Notes: generated by a model not told the origin, from the letters alone. DNA of 63,881 bases from Planctomycetota bacterium (GCA_009773755.1 WSZJ01000002.1:1-63881); one strand, 5' to 3'; positions 8,227 to 17,331 are shown, counted from the first letter of the stretch. A program made the numbers and translations.

Positions 8227-9327
8227 CTATCGGGCGGGGTTCTTCGGCCGCAAGAGCAGGTGGTAACCCGTCGCTCCTTCCACCAATTCCCAGGTCTCCG
8301 GCTTCATCGCGGCCGCTTTTTCCAGCACCTTGGGGCCGAATCTCTGGAGCGCCTCGGCGGTTGTGGCGCCGCCCTTCGCTTTCGTCCCGGCGTCATCCGA
8401 CTGCGCGACCGCGGCCTCGACGGTCAACTCCTTCTTGCGCAGCTTCGCCAGCAACTCTTCGGCGGTCGCCTTGGCGGCGGCCTTGTCGCGCGACACGCCG
8501 GGGGCCGCTTCCGATTTCCAGGCGACGTAAATCTGTGTGAACTCGGGAAGCGGCGCGGGGCGGCCTTTGGGCTCGGCGAGGCCGTGATCCGGCGAAGCGG
8601 GGAGATTCTTCTCCGACGGTTTTTCCGCGGGGTCGAAGACGAAGTTGAGCGCGTCATTGAGGTAGACGTCGGCGGGCGGCTGATGCCCTGTGTCCTTCAT
8701 CACCCAGAAGCAGGTCGCCGGATGATTGCCGAGGACGCAGGTCCGGTATTCGGCCGAGAGCGGAAACTGGTCGTCCTTTTCGCCGAGGAACGCGACGGCG
8801 CGCATCCCGCCGATCGCGGCGCCGCGCCAGGCGAGCCGCGGGCCGGAGCATGCGATGACTCCTGCGTAAGCGCCGCGCCCCGCCGAAGCGACGTCGAGCG
8901 CGATCATCGCGCCGCCGGAAAAACCGAGAATCACGACACGCTTCCCGTCGCATCCGTAGGCGCCGACGGCGTAGCGCGCCATCTCGGCGACATCTTTCAC
9001 GTCGCCCTTGGGATTCCAGCCGAATCCCCCGCCGATGTCCGTGCCTCCGCGGCAGGCGACCCAGACATCTCCGCGATGGTCGGCGAGCCGGCGGCCGGAA
9101 GTCAGCATGTCGTCGGGGCGCATCGAGGTTCCATGCAGCGCGACGACGAGGCCGGGTTTTTCCGCGGGGCGCAGATCCTTCGGCTTGTAGACCTTCGCGA
9201 TGGCGCCGGACTCGAGCGTGACGACCTCGAGGTCGCCTTCCTTCTCGACCGACTTCGCCTTCTGAGCGAAGGCAGGAGCCGCGACGAAAAGGAGTCCGAT
9301 CGAAACCGCCAGGGCTCGACGCTGCAT
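8227..9327 (-). CDS. Secreted alpha/beta-hydrolase with parvulin-like C-terminal domain
   Basis: The product has 366 residues with a signal peptide (about 1-21). The hydrolase part shows an oxyanion segment (VVALHGTSMR), a nucleophile elbow GFSGGA (S137) and a candidate histidine in KDTGHQPPADVYLNDALNF, as in PHB-depolymerase/feruloyl-esterase-like enzymes. The last 90 residues (from IYVAWKSEAAP) look like a PpiC-type prolyl isomerase half: AKLRKKELTVEAAVAQSDDA, GGATTAEALQRFG and a terminal GYHLLLRP. A paralog lies at 10129-11179. The substrate is unknown, and the isomerase activity is an inference from pattern only. Confidence 0.75.
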   Translation of the reverse strand: MQRRALAVSIGLLFVAAPAFAQKAKSVEKEGDLEVVTLESGAIAKVYKPKDLRPAEKPGLVVALHGTSMRPDDMLTSGRRLADHRGDVWVACRGGTDIGGGFGWNPKGDVKDVAEMARYAVGAYGCDGKRVVILGFSGGAMIALDVASAGRGAYAGVIACSGPRLAWRGAAIGGMRAVAFLGEKDDQFPLSAEYRTCVLGNHPATCFWVMKDTGHQPPADVYLNDALNFVFDPAEKPSEKNLPASPDHGLAEPKGRPAPLPEFTQIYVAWKSEAAPGVSRDKAAAKATAEELLAKLRKKELTVEAAVAQSDDAGTKAKGGATTAEALQRFGPKVLEKAAAMKPETWELVEGATGYHLLLRPKNPAR

Positions 9328-9423
9328 ACCTCGATCATACTCCCGACCCCCGGCTCCGCACTCCATGCCCGGACCGATCCGTTTCCACTCGCCGCGCGTA
9401 TCTCCTGCATGCACAATTCCTTC

Positions 9424-10008
9424 ATGCGTTCCGCGCCTCTCCTCGCTGCGGCCCTGCTTCTCGCAGGTTGCGGCGATTCCGGCTCCGCAAACGAACAGAA
9501 AGGACCCGTCGCCATGCCCGCCAACGTCCAGACCGCCACGTTTTCAGGAGGCTGCTTCTGGGGCGTCGAAGAACTCATCCGAAAGGTCGAAGGCGTGGTC
9601 GACACCGAGGTCGGCTACACCGGCGGTCACCTGGAAAATCCGAAATACGACGACACGCACGACAGCGCTTCGGGACACGCGGAAGCGGTGCAGGTGAAAT
9701 TCGATCCGGCGAAAGTGAGCTACGAGCACCTGCTGCAGCTGTTTTTCCGTCTGCACGATCCGACGACGGCGAACCGCCAGGGAAACGACAAGGGGACGCA
9801 ATATCGTTCGGCGATTTTCTACCACAGCAAGGAGCAGAAGAAGGTCGCGGAAATGGTGAGAGACGAAGTGAACAAGTCGGGCAAGTGGAAGAACCCGATC
9901 GTGACGGAGATCGTCCCCGCGGCGAAATGGTGGCCGGCGGAGGGGTATCACCAGGATTACCTGCAGAAGAATCCGAGGGGATACACGTGCCACTACTGGA
10001 GAGATTAG
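9424..10008 (+). CDS. msrA: Lipoprotein peptide-methionine (S)-S-oxide reductase MsrA
   Basis: The product has 194 residues. A lipobox LLLAGC (C16) directs it to the membrane, followed by a linker and a complete MsrA domain. The catalytic cysteine is in GGCFWGVEE (C44). The domain continues with EVGYTGGHLENPKYDD, GHAEAV, the DPTTANRQGND segment and EGYHQDYL. It reduces methionine-S-sulfoxide in exported proteins. An alternative ATG at 9409 adds five residues. Neither start has a clear ribosome site. It is flanked by the two esterase paralogs on the opposite strand and followed by a perfect 39-bp hairpin. Confidence 0.92.
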   Translation: MRSAPLLAAALLLAGCGDSGSANEQKGPVAMPANVQTATFSGGCFWGVEELIRKVEGVVDTEVGYTGGHLENPKYDDTHDSASGHAEAVQVKFDPAKVSYEHLLQLFFRLHDPTTANRQGNDKGTQYRSAIFYHSKEQKKVAEMVRDEVNKSGKWKNPIVTEIVPAAKWWPAEGYHQDYLQKNPRGYTCHYWRD

Positions 10009-10025
10009 GCCGGGGAAACGGCCAC

Positions 10026-10114
10026 GACAAATCCCAAATCCCAACTCCAACTCCAAATCCCAACTGTGATCGCGGGTTGGGATTTGGAGTTGGAGTTGGG
10101 ATTTGGGATTTGTC
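10026..10114. repeat. Perfect 39-bp hairpin of CCAACTCCAAATC units
   Basis: Bases 10026-10064 and 10076-10114 are perfect inverted complements with an 11-nt loop. Each arm is made of AAATCCCAA and CCAACT units. It sits between the convergent msrA and esterase genes. The perfect match suggests recent formation or upkeep, and its unit is close to that of the hairpin at 5105-5178. Confidence 0.9.
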
Positions 10115-10128
10115 CTGGTCGTTTTTCC

Positions 10129-11179
10129 CTACGGAGCTTTCGCCCTCCACACCAGGTGATACCCGCTCTCCGTCTCCACCATCTCCCACACCTCCGCCTT
10201 CATTCCCTTCGCCTTGTCCACCAGCTTCTGCCCGTACGCCGCCATCTGCTCCATGTTGATCGCGCCCTTCGCCTCTTTCGTCGCCGCGTCGTCCGACTCG
10301 GCCAGCGCGTCTTCGAGCGTGAGTTCCTTCTTCTTCAATTTCGCCAGCCGGCCGTCCGCCATCGACTTCCCACGCAATGTAGACGTGGAAATAATCCGGC
10401 GGCGGCCCGACTAATCCCTTCGGCGGCGCCAGCGCGTGATCGGGCTGCTTCGGAAGCGTCTTGACGTCCCCCTTCTCGGTCCGGTCGAAAATGAAGTTGA
10501 TCGCGTCGTTGATGTAGATCGCGTCGGGGAGGTTGTGCGCCAGCTCGCTCACTTCGCGGAACGCGACGTCCGGCGCGTACTTCTCAACCGCCTTCTTCGC
10601 CTGCGGCGCCAGCGAGTAGTTCGGGTCCTGTACCCCCATGAAGATCACACCGCGCGTGCCTTTAGCATCCCCGCCTCTTCCGCCCGGCACGTCTGGCGCG
10701 GCGCAGATGATGAAGCCGGCGAAGAGGTTCTTGTTTTTCGGCGCGACGAGGCACGTCATCGCGCCGCCCGCGCTGAAGCCGTGGAGGATCACCCGCTTCG
10801 CGTCCGCCTTGTACGCCGCGATGGAGTAATTCGCGACGTCGACGATGTCCTTCTCGGGCGCGCCCGCGTTGTAGCCGTACCCCGGCCCGGTCTTCTCCGG
10901 CCCGCGGTAGGCGACCCACACATCGCCGCGGTGCTCCGCAACGCTCTGCCCGAACTGCAGCATCGATTCCGGGTTGCCGCCATGGCCGTGAAGCGTCAGG
11001 ACAATTCCGGGGGAGACGCCGGGTTTGAGGGATTTCGGCACGTAGACTTTGCAGAGTGCCCCGGATTCGAGCGTGACGACGTCGAATTCGCCCTCTTTCT
11101 CGACGGATTTCGCCTTTGGAGTCTGGGCGACGGCGGGAAGGGCGAGCAGGAGGCTGGCGAAAAACAAGAATGGGCGCAT
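10129..11179 (-). pseudogene. Secreted alpha/beta-hydrolase/parvulin-like paralog with a +1 frameshift
   Basis: The frame from 11179 gives a signal peptide, VLTLHGHGGNPESML, the nucleophile elbow GFSAGGAMT and NLPDAIYINDAINF, parallel to the gene at 8227-9327. At 10369-10371 one extra G in TGGGAAG (minus strand) leaves the frame. Removing it restores AWKSMADGRLAKLKKKELT and the parvulin-like tail down to GYHLVWRAKAP. The break lies at the linker between the two domains, so a shorter esterase could still be made. It may be a real decay event or a base-calling error in the G run. A GGAG ribosome site precedes the ATG. Confidence 0.8.
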
Positions 11180-11296
11180 GTAGGACTCCGCTGGAGGGGC
11201 TGAAAACAGCAACAACGAAAGGAAAAACGAAAAAGGAAAAACAAAAAACGAAAATTGACGTCCGTTCGGCGGTTCCCCTGCTGCCTTTTTTCCCGC

Positions 11297-12481
11297 CTAT
11301 TTCTGCACTACCTCACTTTGAAACACTCCAAACATCTTCACAAATTTCTTCTCCACCAGCTGCACCTTCAATGTCCCCGCCGCTCCCGCGACCGCGCTCT
11401 TCCAGTCGTCAATCGACCCCTGAGGGCAGATGCTGAGATTGCCTGTGAGTACCGGCTTCGGCGAGCTGCCGCTCCAAACCGTGATCTCGGGAGTCAGCTT
11501 GACGGGCGAGATATTGACGTATTCCTCCCCGCCGGAACCGTACGCATGGACGTCCAGGCCCTTCATGGCCAGCACGCCCTTGTCCAGGCTGCACGCGAAC
11601 GTGATCTTGAGGTCCATCCCCCACGCGGCCGTCGCGGTCCCGCCGGACGTCACTTCGAGCGCCGGCATCGTCCCCTTGCGCATCTCCGCTTTCTGGCCTC
11701 CAGCGGAAGCGCCGACTTCGCCGCCGACCAGCTCGTACCTGCCGGCGGGGAGTGCGAAAGCCTTGTCCTTGCCGACGACGTTGAACGCGAGGTCGCCCGA
11801 GCGGAAGACGGCGGCGAGCAGTTTCCCCTGGGTCTTGTACCCCGTCACCGCGTCGATCTTCCCCGTCTCGCCCTTGTACGGGCGCACCCACAGGCGCCGC
11901 CCCGATGGCGCGACGCGCAGCTCGTTCAGCGCGCCGCCGAGCACGACCACTTTCGACAGCGGCGTCGCGTACACCGTCGTGCCCACCGCGACCGCGTCAT
12001 TGCCGTACCCGTCATACATCCCGTCGTTGTTCTGGTCGATCAGCGCGATCGCCTCGCCGCCGACACTTCCCTTCCAATAGCCCGCGCGCTCGAAATTCCA
12101 GGTCTTCTTCTGGATCTTCCTGAAGAAGCGCGCCAGGTAGGGCGCGGAGAAGCCGTCGGCGTAGGTGAGCATGAACTGCGCGGTCGCGCCGTCGCTCGTC
12201 AACTTCTCGTGCTGCTTCCCGTCCCCGAAGGTGTCCACCCCGATCGCGAAATCGGTCGGGAAAACCGCGACGCCGCTTCCACTTTTTGTCGGGAGGGCGA
12301 TGGAGGCGCCGGAAACGGGAGTGGCGGCGCCGTCGAAGCAGGTGAAGGGGAAATTCCTGGGGCAGGGGGCATAAGCGAGGTCGGCGGACTTCCATCCGTC
12401 GCCTTCGGGCTTGCCGGCGTCGGGGTTATCGGCGCGGGCTGCGAGAGCGAGAAGGACAGTGAGGAGGACGGGGCGGAACAT
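11297..12481 (-). CDS. Secreted protein of unknown function with an EF-hand-like loop
   Basis: The product has 394 residues with a signal peptide (MFRPVLLTVLLALAARA). I do not recognise the family. An acidic DQNNDGMYDGYGND segment resembles an EF-hand or dockerin-type Ca2+ loop. The remainder looks beta-rich with many Gly and Thr, including GRYELVGGEVGA and TPEITVWSGSSP. An AGGAGA ribosome site precedes the ATG. It follows the frameshifted esterase on the same strand after a 117-bp A-rich spacer. Confidence 0.65.
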   Translation of the reverse strand: MFRPVLLTVLLALAARADNPDAGKPEGDGWKSADLAYAPCPRNFPFTCFDGAATPVSGASIALPTKSGSGVAVFPTDFAIGVDTFGDGKQHEKLTSDGATAQFMLTYADGFSAPYLARFFRKIQKKTWNFERAGYWKGSVGGEAIALIDQNNDGMYDGYGNDAVAVGTTVYATPLSKVVVLGGALNELRVAPSGRRLWVRPYKGETGKIDAVTGYKTQGKLLAAVFRSGDLAFNVVGKDKAFALPAGRYELVGGEVGASAGGQKAEMRKGTMPALEVTSGGTATAAWGMDLKITFACSLDKGVLAMKGLDVHAYGSGGEEYVNISPVKLTPEITVWSGSSPKPVLTGNLSICPQGSIDDWKSAVAGAAGTLKVQLVEKKFVKMFGVFQSEVVQK

Positions 12482-12617
12482 GAAGATCTCCTATGAAGTA
12501 AACCGGCTTTCCGGATGCGAGGGCGACTGCGGGTACACGCTCCCTTGCACCAAGGACGCCGGCATCGCCGAAACGTAACACCGCGTATTCCCCTGAACTT
12601 CGTTTAGCATCCCGCCC

Positions 12618-13052
12618 ATGCGACTCCTCACCGCCCTCCTCGCCGCCGCGCTCATCGCCGGTTGCGCTTCCAATGAAAGGACCGCTCCCATGGCAACTGT
12701 CGGTCTCGTGAAAATCCCGGTGACCGACCTTGCGAAGGCGGCGGCGTTCTACCGCGAGTCGCTGGGGTTGAAGGAGGAGTTCGCGGTGGTGGAGTACGGG
12801 TGGGCGCAGTACGAGACGGGCGCGGTGCCGCTGTGCCTGTACGTACCGGGAAAGGGTGGCGGGAACGGCGTGCCGGGGCACTGCGATAGCGTTCACCTGG
12901 TGGTGGAGAATGCGGCGGCGTTTCATGACGAGGTGGCGAAGCGGTGCAAGTCGCCGGTGGGGGCGGTGATGAAGAGCGACGATGGCGGCGTGTTCTTCGA
13001 GATACGGGATCCGGACGGGAACACGATCAAGGTGATGCAGAGGGGGAAATAG
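12618..13052 (+). CDS. VOC/glyoxalase-family lipoprotein
   Basis: The product has 144 residues. A lipobox ALIAGC (C16) is followed at residue 25 by a typical VOC start: MATVGLVKIPVTDLAKAAAF, then FYRESLGLKEEF. The second half gives DSVHLVVENAAAFHDEV and GGVFFEIRDPDGNTIKVMQ, the usual VOC C-terminal metal-ligand region. VOC proteins include glyoxalases, dioxygenases and antibiotic-binding proteins, and none can be chosen here. The lipoprotein leader joined to an intact cytosolic-looking start parallels msrA in this window. Confidence 0.85.
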   Translation: MRLLTALLAAALIAGCASNERTAPMATVGLVKIPVTDLAKAAAFYRESLGLKEEFAVVEYGWAQYETGAVPLCLYVPGKGGGNGVPGHCDSVHLVVENAAAFHDEVAKRCKSPVGAVMKSDDGGVFFEIRDPDGNTIKVMQRGK

Positions 13053-13082
13053 GGGGGAGGTTTTCGCGCGAACGTGGGTTCT

Positions 13083-13192
13083 AACCACAGAGAGCACAGA
13101 GAACGCCCACAATGTCGAAACAGGATTCAAGCCGCGGATGCGGCGACGTTTTGACCCAGATGTTGTTGACTTTCTCTGTGCGCTCTGTGGTT
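13083..13192. repeat. Intergenic hairpin (CACAGAGAGCACAGAGAA arms)
   Basis: The 21-nt arms at 13083-13103 and 13172-13192 are complementary with one mismatch around a loop of about 68 nt. The unit differs from the other intergenic hairpins but shares the AGAG/CTCT style. It lies between two plus-strand genes, so it may act in the leader of the beta-helix lipoprotein gene. Confidence 0.7.
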
Positions 13193-13242
13193 TGAGCACG
13201 GTTCCAACCCACCCCTCCCGCATTCAGGAGCACCGAACTCAA

Positions 13243-15564
13243 GTGTCCGAACGCTCGATCGTCTGCATCGCGTCTGCCGTAGGTCTTGCGCTTCTCGCCC
13301 TCGCAGGCTGTGGCGGCGGCGAAAATGCCTCCGACAAGCCCTCTCCCATAGAGATCACGATCGACCGTGACGATATCGACGTAACGGCGGACGTCCGGGT
13401 GAAGCCGGGCGTATACCGCGTCGCCGACTCGAACGGGGACGGCGTCATCCGCGTGAAGGCCGACGGCGTGACGGTGGACCTGACGGGCGTGACGCTCGTC
13501 GGCGCGGCCGAAGGCGCTTCCCCGGACACCTTTGAAGGAACGGCCGTGCGCGTCGAGGGGGCGGCCGGGGTGCGGATCAAGGGCGGCGCGATGCGCGGCT
13601 ACCGCGGCGGGATCTACCTGAAGGACTGCAAGGGCGTCTTCGTCGAGGGCGCGGATGTCTCGGACAACCGAGCGCAGAGGCTGAAGTCGACGCCGACGCG
13701 CTGCGACGACGGCGCGGACTGGCTGGGCCCGCACTTCAACGACAAGAACGAGTGGTGGACGGAGTACGGCGCGGGGATTTATCTCGACGGCTGCCAGGTC
13801 TGCGCGGTCACGGGTTGCCGCGGGCGGCGGACGCAGAACGGGATCGTGCTGCGGGACACGACGGACTCGTTCGTGACGGACAACGACATGAGCTGGATGA
13901 GCGGCTGGGGGATCGCGATGTGGCGGTCGTCGAAGAACGAGATCAGCCACAACCGCTGCGACTACGCCGTGCGCGGGTACTCGTTCGGCGTGTACGACCG
14001 CGGGCAGGATTCGTCGGGGATCCTGATGTTCGAGCAGTGCTCCGACAACGTCATCGCGTACAACTCCGCGACGCACGGCGGCGACGGGATTTTCATGTAC
14101 GCGGGCCACGAGACCACGCAGCTCACCGGCGAGGGCGGCTGCAACCGCAACCTCCTGTACCGGAATGACTTCTCGCACGCCGTCGCCAACGCCATCGAGT
14201 GCACGTTCTCGGACGGGAACCGCTTCATCGAAAACAGGCTCGACGATTCGAACTACGGCGTGTGGGCCGGCTACTCGTTCAACACGATCATTGCGGGAAA
14301 CATCTGCCGCGACGCTCGCGTCGCCGGCGTCGCCATCGAACACGGCTTCGCCAACCGCATCGAGGGGAACGTCTTCGAGGGATGCGCGACCGGCGTTGAA
14401 GTCTGGTGGGATGACGACGCAGATCTCACGGGGGGTGTCTATGGCCAGAAGCGGCACTGCCGGTCTGAAGACTACGAGATCACGCTGAACCGCTTCCGGA
14501 AGTGCAAACTCGGCCTGCGCCTCGGGCAGACGGGAGACGTGGCGGTGCAGAGCAACGAGTTCGACCGCTGCGGCCGCCTCGCGGACCTCAAGGGGACCTG
14601 CCCGGAGTTCCGCTTCGATTTCAATCGCGTCCTCGGCGAGTCGCCGGGGTGGTTCCGGAACGACACAGGTTCGAAGATCGCGATCGGCCCGTGCCTGTGG
14701 AAAGACGGAAAGCCCGGGGACACTGACGACGTTGCGTACTCGCTTGGCCCGGAGACGCTGAATCTCGATTTCGCGGCGATCGCGCACAGGGAGAAAGAGC
14801 CGGATCTCCACGGCAAGATCGACGCGATGCTGCCGAAGGACGCGAAGCGCGGGATGAAGACGATCGTGGTGGACGAGTGGGGGCCGTGCGATCCGACGGT
14901 GGCGAAGATTTTCCCCGCGCGGCAGACGGCGTGGGAGGAAGCGGAGTTTTTCGTGTTCGGCCCGGAGGGGAGTTATCGCGCTGTGTCCGAAGGAATGCGT
15001 ACTGAACCGGTAGGAACGAAGATTCCCGGGTCGCTCAAGGTAATGCCTTTGTCGGAGGCCGGAGACGGGGTGTATGAATTCAAGCTCCTGGTGACAACCA
15101 ACAACGGCACAAAACTCAGCGCCTCGGGCACTCTTCTAGTGGCGCGTTGGGACGTCGAGTTCCGCTCCTGGCAACCCGGCGAAGGCGAGCACGGCGGCTA
15201 CGCGAAGCAGCTCGACGACGCGGGATGGACGAAGCTCATGCTGGAACGCCCGGCCGTCAAAACGAAGCTCAAGTCGCTTCGCACCCCCTGGGCCGACCAG
15301 CCGATCCCGCACGACCATTTCGCCACGCGCGCCCGCACGACGATGACGTTCCCCGCCGGAAAATGGCGCTTCACCACCACCAGCGACGACGGTGTCCGCG
15401 TCCACATCGACGGGAAGAAGGTCATCGACAATTGGACTTGGCATGCTCCGGCGCCGGACGAGGCCGTCGTTGAGCTGACGGCCGGCGCGCACGAAATCCT
15501 CGTCGAGCACTTCGAGATCGACGGGGCGGAGGCGTTGGACTTCGGGATCGAGCCGCTGCCATGA
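13243..15564 (+). CDS. Lipoprotein with NosD-like right-handed beta-helix and PA14 domain
   Basis: The product has 773 residues. The GTG at 13243 follows AGGAG and gives a signal peptide with lipobox LLALAGC. Residues of about 60-480 are a right-handed parallel beta-helix with NosD/CASH-type turns such as GAGIYLDGCQVCAVTGC, QNGIVLRDTTDSFVTDND and DNVIAYNSATHGGDGIF, typical of carbohydrate lyases or surface adhesins. The last 130 residues form a PA14-like domain (PAGKWRFTTTSDDGVRVHID, then IDNWTWHAP), which binds sugars in other proteins. A role in extracellular glycan binding or cleavage is inferred. No catalytic residues can be assigned. Confidence 0.82.
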   Translation: MSERSIVCIASAVGLALLALAGCGGGENASDKPSPIEITIDRDDIDVTADVRVKPGVYRVADSNGDGVIRVKADGVTVDLTGVTLVGAAEGASPDTFEGTAVRVEGAAGVRIKGGAMRGYRGGIYLKDCKGVFVEGADVSDNRAQRLKSTPTRCDDGADWLGPHFNDKNEWWTEYGAGIYLDGCQVCAVTGCRGRRTQNGIVLRDTTDSFVTDNDMSWMSGWGIAMWRSSKNEISHNRCDYAVRGYSFGVYDRGQDSSGILMFEQCSDNVIAYNSATHGGDGIFMYAGHETTQLTGEGGCNRNLLYRNDFSHAVANAIECTFSDGNRFIENRLDDSNYGVWAGYSFNTIIAGNICRDARVAGVAIEHGFANRIEGNVFEGCATGVEVWWDDDADLTGGVYGQKRHCRSEDYEITLNRFRKCKLGLRLGQTGDVAVQSNEFDRCGRLADLKGTCPEFRFDFNRVLGESPGWFRNDTGSKIAIGPCLWKDGKPGDTDDVAYSLGPETLNLDFAAIAHREKEPDLHGKIDAMLPKDAKRGMKTIVVDEWGPCDPTVAKIFPARQTAWEEAEFFVFGPEGSYRAVSEGMRTEPVGTKIPGSLKVMPLSEAGDGVYEFKLLVTTNNGTKLSASGTLLVARWDVEFRSWQPGEGEHGGYAKQLDDAGWTKLMLERPAVKTKLKSLRTPWADQPIPHDHFATRARTTMTFPAGKWRFTTTSDDGVRVHIDGKKVIDNWTWHAPAPDEAVVELTAGAHEILVEHFEIDGAEALDFGIEPLP

Positions 15565-15678
15565 CCAGCTCCGGATAAACTGAACCTTCTATCCCGCCCG
15601 CCTGAACGCGCGAATGCCCTCCGCGCAGAAGCGCGAAGACCTGCTCGGGTCCTTCCTGGCCTGACGCCCCCGGCCGCC

Positions 15679-16455
15679 CTACTGCTCCGCTTCCAGCGAC
15701 TCCACCCACTTCTCCAGGTCCGCCCGCTTCGGCCACTCCCGCGGCGCGACCTCCAGCGCCTTCCGGCAATCCTCCAGCGCGCCCTTCGCGTCGTCCAGCG
15801 CCTTTCGTGCGCTCGCCCGCAGGAACCACGACTCAGGGTCCGACCCGTCGCGCGCGATCGCTTCGCCGGCATCGGCCTTCGCCCCCTCGTAGTTTCCGGC
15901 GCGAAAGCGCACCTCGCTTCGCCCCCGCCACGGCCGGGGCGGCTTCGGGTCGAAGCCGATCGCCGAGTCGTACGCCCCAAGCGCTGCGGCGAAATCCCCC
16001 TTGAGCCGGAGCGCGTCCGCCCGGCACGCCCAGGCCGACCCGTCCTCGGGCTTGACCTTGATCGCTTCGGCATAGTCCGCCAGCGCCCCGTCGAAATCCC
16101 CCCGCGCCGCCTTCACCGCCCCCCGCGTAGCCCACACACCGCGCGACCCGCCCGCGATCGCCGCTTCGCAATCCGCCAGCGCCCCGCCGAGATTCCCCGC
16201 CGCGTACTTCAGCGTAGCCCGAACTTCGAGGAGTTTGACGTCCCCCGGCCGTTCCTCGAGCGCATCGTCGTAGTCCGCGATAGCCCGCGAGTAATCCCCG
16301 ACCATGAGCATTTCAGCCGCATGTTTTGTTTTCGCGTCGACGCGCCGGTCGCGAGCGCGTGAGCGAAGCGAGAGCGCAAGCACGACCACGATGGAGACCG
16401 TCGCGAGCGCGAGGGCGAGGGTGAGCCAGGGAATTCGTTTCGGCAACGGTGACAC
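15679..16455 (-). CDS. Membrane-anchored TPR protein
   Basis: The product has about 258 residues. One N-terminal transmembrane helix (WLTLALALATVSIVVVLALS) is followed by about five TPR units such as YSRAIADYDDALEERPGD, FDGALADYAEAIKVKPED, FAAALGAYDSAIGFDPKP and AKGALEDCRKALEVAPRE. The GTG at 16455 is a choice: the frame runs open upstream into the repeat hairpin, and no ribosome site decides it. It is likely a scaffold facing the periplasm or cytoplasm. Confidence 0.75.
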   Translation of the reverse strand: MSPLPKRIPWLTLALALATVSIVVVLALSLRSRARDRRVDAKTKHAAEMLMVGDYSRAIADYDDALEERPGDVKLLEVRATLKYAAGNLGGALADCEAAIAGGSRGVWATRGAVKAARGDFDGALADYAEAIKVKPEDGSAWACRADALRLKGDFAAALGAYDSAIGFDPKPPRPWRGRSEVRFRAGNYEGAKADAGEAIARDGSDPESWFLRASARKALDDAKGALEDCRKALEVAPREWPKRADLEKWVESLEAEQ

Positions 16456-16460
16456 CTGGA

Positions 16461-16595
16461 CAGGAGGTAGTGGGTAGGAGGTAGTGGGTAGTAAGGCCAA
16501 TTCCGGCGCGCAGTGACCGGGCGGATGCTGAATTCCTCATGCGGCGCGAATTACTTTGTAGTTCCTACCCACTACCCCCTACCTACTACCCCCTG
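16461..16595. repeat. Intergenic tandem-arm hairpin (GGTAGTGGGTA unit)
   Basis: The left arm (16461-16494) carries GGAGGTAGTGGGTA units. The right arm (about 16553-16595) is the complement TACCCACTACCCCC, and the loop is about 58 nt. It lies between two minus-strand genes. Confidence 0.75.
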
Positions 16596-16600
16596 CCTTC

Positions 16601-17026
16601 TCACTTTCCAACGCCACAGCACTTCTTGTACTTCTTCCCGCTCCCGCAGTTGCAAGGGTCGTTCCGCCCCGGCTCGTCGACAGCAACTTTCACCGGAAGC
16701 CGCTTCGCCTGGTCCTCGCGTGCCAGCGCTTCGCCCCGCTTGACCGCGTCCTTCGCAAGGTTGTTCGCGTTGGGGAGCAGAAGCGCCTTCCCAGCCCAGT
16801 CGATGAACCCGCCGATCATCTTCGGCGCGTCGTCGAGCCGCGCCTTCTTCATGCGCGGAATGACGCTCTGAAGCGCCTTGTCGAGCGCGGGCCCGGTCAG
16901 CTCGGAGGCTTTGCAGCCCGCGGCGTCGAGGAACGCGTTGAGGATGTCTGGCATGTCGCGGCCCATGTAGGACCACGGGGAAGCGAGCGTGTGCGCGATG
17001 AAGTCGGCGACGATCTTGTCGTTCAT
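16601..17026 (-). CDS. SEC-C motif protein
   Basis: The product has 141 residues. The last 20 residues hold the SEC-C zinc motif [18 protein letters not shown], known from the SecA C-terminus and many small proteins that bind zinc and ribosomes or chaperones. The first 120 residues are helical and unrecognised ([20 protein letters not shown]). The ATG at 17026 is chosen because the upstream extension is low-complexity Arg/Pro. It is downstream of, and in the same direction as, tRNA-Thr. Confidence 0.82.
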   Translation of the reverse strand: MNDKIVADFIAHTLASPWSYMGRDMPDILNAFLDAAGCKASELTGPALDKALQSVIPRMKKARLDDAPKMIGGFIDWAGKALLLPNANNLAKDAVKRGEALAREDQAKRLPVKVAVDEPGRNDPCNCGSGKKYKKCCGVGK

Positions 17027-17149
17027 GGTGAAGCGGCCTCCCCGATGTAAACGCGGCCTCCTCGGGGGAGGCCGGTGCGAACCAGAATTCTTCGGTGCCC
17101 TTCGACTCACCCGCCTTCGCGCTTCGCGCTCCGGCGGGTTCGCTCAGGG

Positions 17150-17182
17150 CTTTTTCAGGCTCGCTTCGCGAGCCTGAAAAAG
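17150..17182. terminator. Palindromic hairpin at the tRNA-Thr 3' end
   Basis: A perfect 14-bp stem (17150-17163 with 17169-17182) surrounds a 5-nt loop and carries A5/T5 runs at its feet. Its right foot touches the 3' end of tRNA-Thr, so it probably helps 3'-end formation or termination of the tRNA transcript. Confidence 0.7.
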
Positions 17183-17252
17183 CTGGCCATGGGATTTGAA
17201 CCCACAACCTGCGCTTTACGAAAGCGCTGCTCTACCATTGAGCTAGGCCAGC
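17181..17252 (-). tRNA. tRNA-Thr (anticodon CGT)
   Basis: The 72-nt cloverleaf has a 7-bp acceptor stem (GCTGGCC with GGCCAGC) and discriminator T. The D-arm is AGCTCAATGGTAGAGCA. The anticodon stem GCGCT/AGCGC encloses loop TTCGTAA (anticodon CGT). The T-arm is GTGGGTTCAAATCCCAT. CCA is not encoded. The 5' half from the anticodon arm to the acceptor stem is repeated at 55116-55164, so this gene is the integration site of the 38-kb element, and the 5' half now present here came with the element. Confidence 0.95.
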
Positions 17253-17258
17253 AGTGAA
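17210..17258. repeat. attL: direct repeat within tRNA-Thr
   Basis: This 49-bp segment covers the tRNA from the anticodon arm to the 5' end plus six upstream bases. It matches 55116-55164 except at 17214 (C/T) and 17237 (A/G). Similarity fades but continues for about 44 bp to the right of each copy, through the tRNA promoter. Confidence 0.88.
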
Positions 17259-17264
17259 CGGCGA

Positions 17265-17292
17265 ATTTTAGTCCGAACCTGATGGAAGTCAA
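17265..17292 (-). promoter_or_regulatory. Sigma-70-type promoter of tRNA-Thr (element-borne copy)
   Basis: On the minus strand TTGACT (17292-17287) and TAAAAT (17270-17265) are separated by 16 nt, about 12 nt upstream of the mature tRNA 5' end. An equivalent TTGACA-16-TAAGAT lies at the same distance from the truncated tRNA copy at the other end of the element, which supports both calls. Confidence 0.75.
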
Positions 17293-17331
17293 CGGGTTGC
17301 CGTAAACAGGTCGTTCGAGCCGCTCGGGGCG

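Noticed and set aside
10026-10114. A transposon or MITE
   Set aside because: It has no target duplication or transposase link, and other hairpins in the window have unrelated arm sequences.
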